A DNA stretch of 64,000 nt, taken from the NCBI GenBank assembly GCA_044221135.1, contig JBGAPT010000004.1:33705-97704 (forward strand). Direction: 5' to 3'. Under the pieces are notes generated by a model. The model was not told the DNA's origin, searched no databases, and saw only the letters and a program-made list of their open reading frames with translations. Numbering within the stretch: position 1 is the stretch's first letter; each line of letters starts with the position of its first letter. Source of the stretch: UBA4722 sp044221135. GTDB taxonomy: Bacteria > Pseudomonadota > Gammaproteobacteria > DSM-16500. A program made the position numbers and the translations under genes. Shown piece after piece: positions 63,907-64,000 of this stretch.

Positions 63907-64000
63907 GTCATCCCCGCGAAGGCGGGGACCCATCATGACTTGTCTCCTTAACTACCTTATTTCTTAATAATTCAATTGCTATTGGACTAATAATCGCTTG
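63907..64000. repeat. Family A palindromic element, copy 13, cut by the window end
   Basis: The left arm and most of the core are visible. At least four left-flank units (TTCTCTGTCATC-CTGCTT type) precede it from about 63800. The rest of the 63662-63800 gap is AT-rich, with no gene seen. Confidence 0.9.

Noticed and set aside
1..64000. tRNA or rRNA genes
   Set aside because: I scanned the gaps by eye for T-loop-like GGTTCGAATCC patterns and conserved rRNA words and saw none. A dedicated tRNA search could still find a diverged one.

Overview
The window looks like a low-GC gammaproteobacterium of the order Legionellales (Coxiella/Aquicella/Berkiella-like). This is inference from gene content: conserved enzymes (Dcp, BioB, LysA, RlmI, alkyladenine glycosylase, M13 peptidase, cold-shock protein) alternate with about a dozen long orphan proteins that look like host-directed secreted effectors. 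These orphans have disordered or charged N-termini, coiled coils, paired hydrophobic segments, J-domains, a nuclear-localisation-like cluster and a C-terminal CaaX box. No secretion genes lie in the window, so effector status is a hypothesis.

Layout. 1-8.9 kb: the tail of a probable MFS transporter, peptidyl-dipeptidase Dcp, an M15 peptidase, an APC permease flanked by two J-domain proteins, and a possible nuclear-targeted His-Me-finger nuclease behind a duplicated promoter region. 9-17.4 kb: two orphans, an MscS channel, a CPA2 antiporter, an IS30-family copy, a LysR regulator and a patatin lipoprotein. 17.4-32.8 kb: a soluble histidine kinase-receiver protein, a 1292-residue orphan, a MazG protein, two divergent S24-type repressors, a LetA/UvrY-like response regulator, a 746-residue membrane orphan, an alkyladenine glycosylase, an orphan and a PAS-LuxR regulator. 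32.9-45.9 kb: a DUF885 protein, three orphans (one ending in the Ras-type CaaX box CVLS), a LysE exporter coupled to a THUMP methyltransferase, small coupled genes, an ankyrin-like protein, a histidine phosphatase and a cold-shock gene. 46-56.5 kb: an M13 peptidase, an M29-like aminopeptidase, LysA, a YgjP-type metallopeptidase, a DUF4143 ATPase, an orphan and BioB. 56.9-61.1 kb: a complete iteron plasmid replicon (six direct iterons, parA, parB, a small DNA-binding-like gene, inverted iterons, Rep_3 initiator). It is followed by a second identical IS30 copy and rlmI.

The most striking non-coding feature is a dispersed palindromic element of about 135 bp (13 copies) with ends GTCATCCCCGCG...CGCGGGGATGAC. 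At most loci its ends continue outward as 19-21 bp units whose sequence differs between loci but is mirrored left and right within a locus. Both IS30 copies sit at the same mirrored position in the arms of this palindrome, with 3-bp target duplications, and both borrow the transposase stop codon from the palindrome. Three further palindromic element families are present.

Functional picture: several secreted or periplasmic peptidases, amino-acid permeases and an exporter suggest a peptide- and amino-acid-scavenging, host-associated life. LuxR-type regulators could link differentiation to effector expression. The replicon next to chromosomal-type genes suggests an integrated plasmid, or that the window lies on a large plasmid or chromid.
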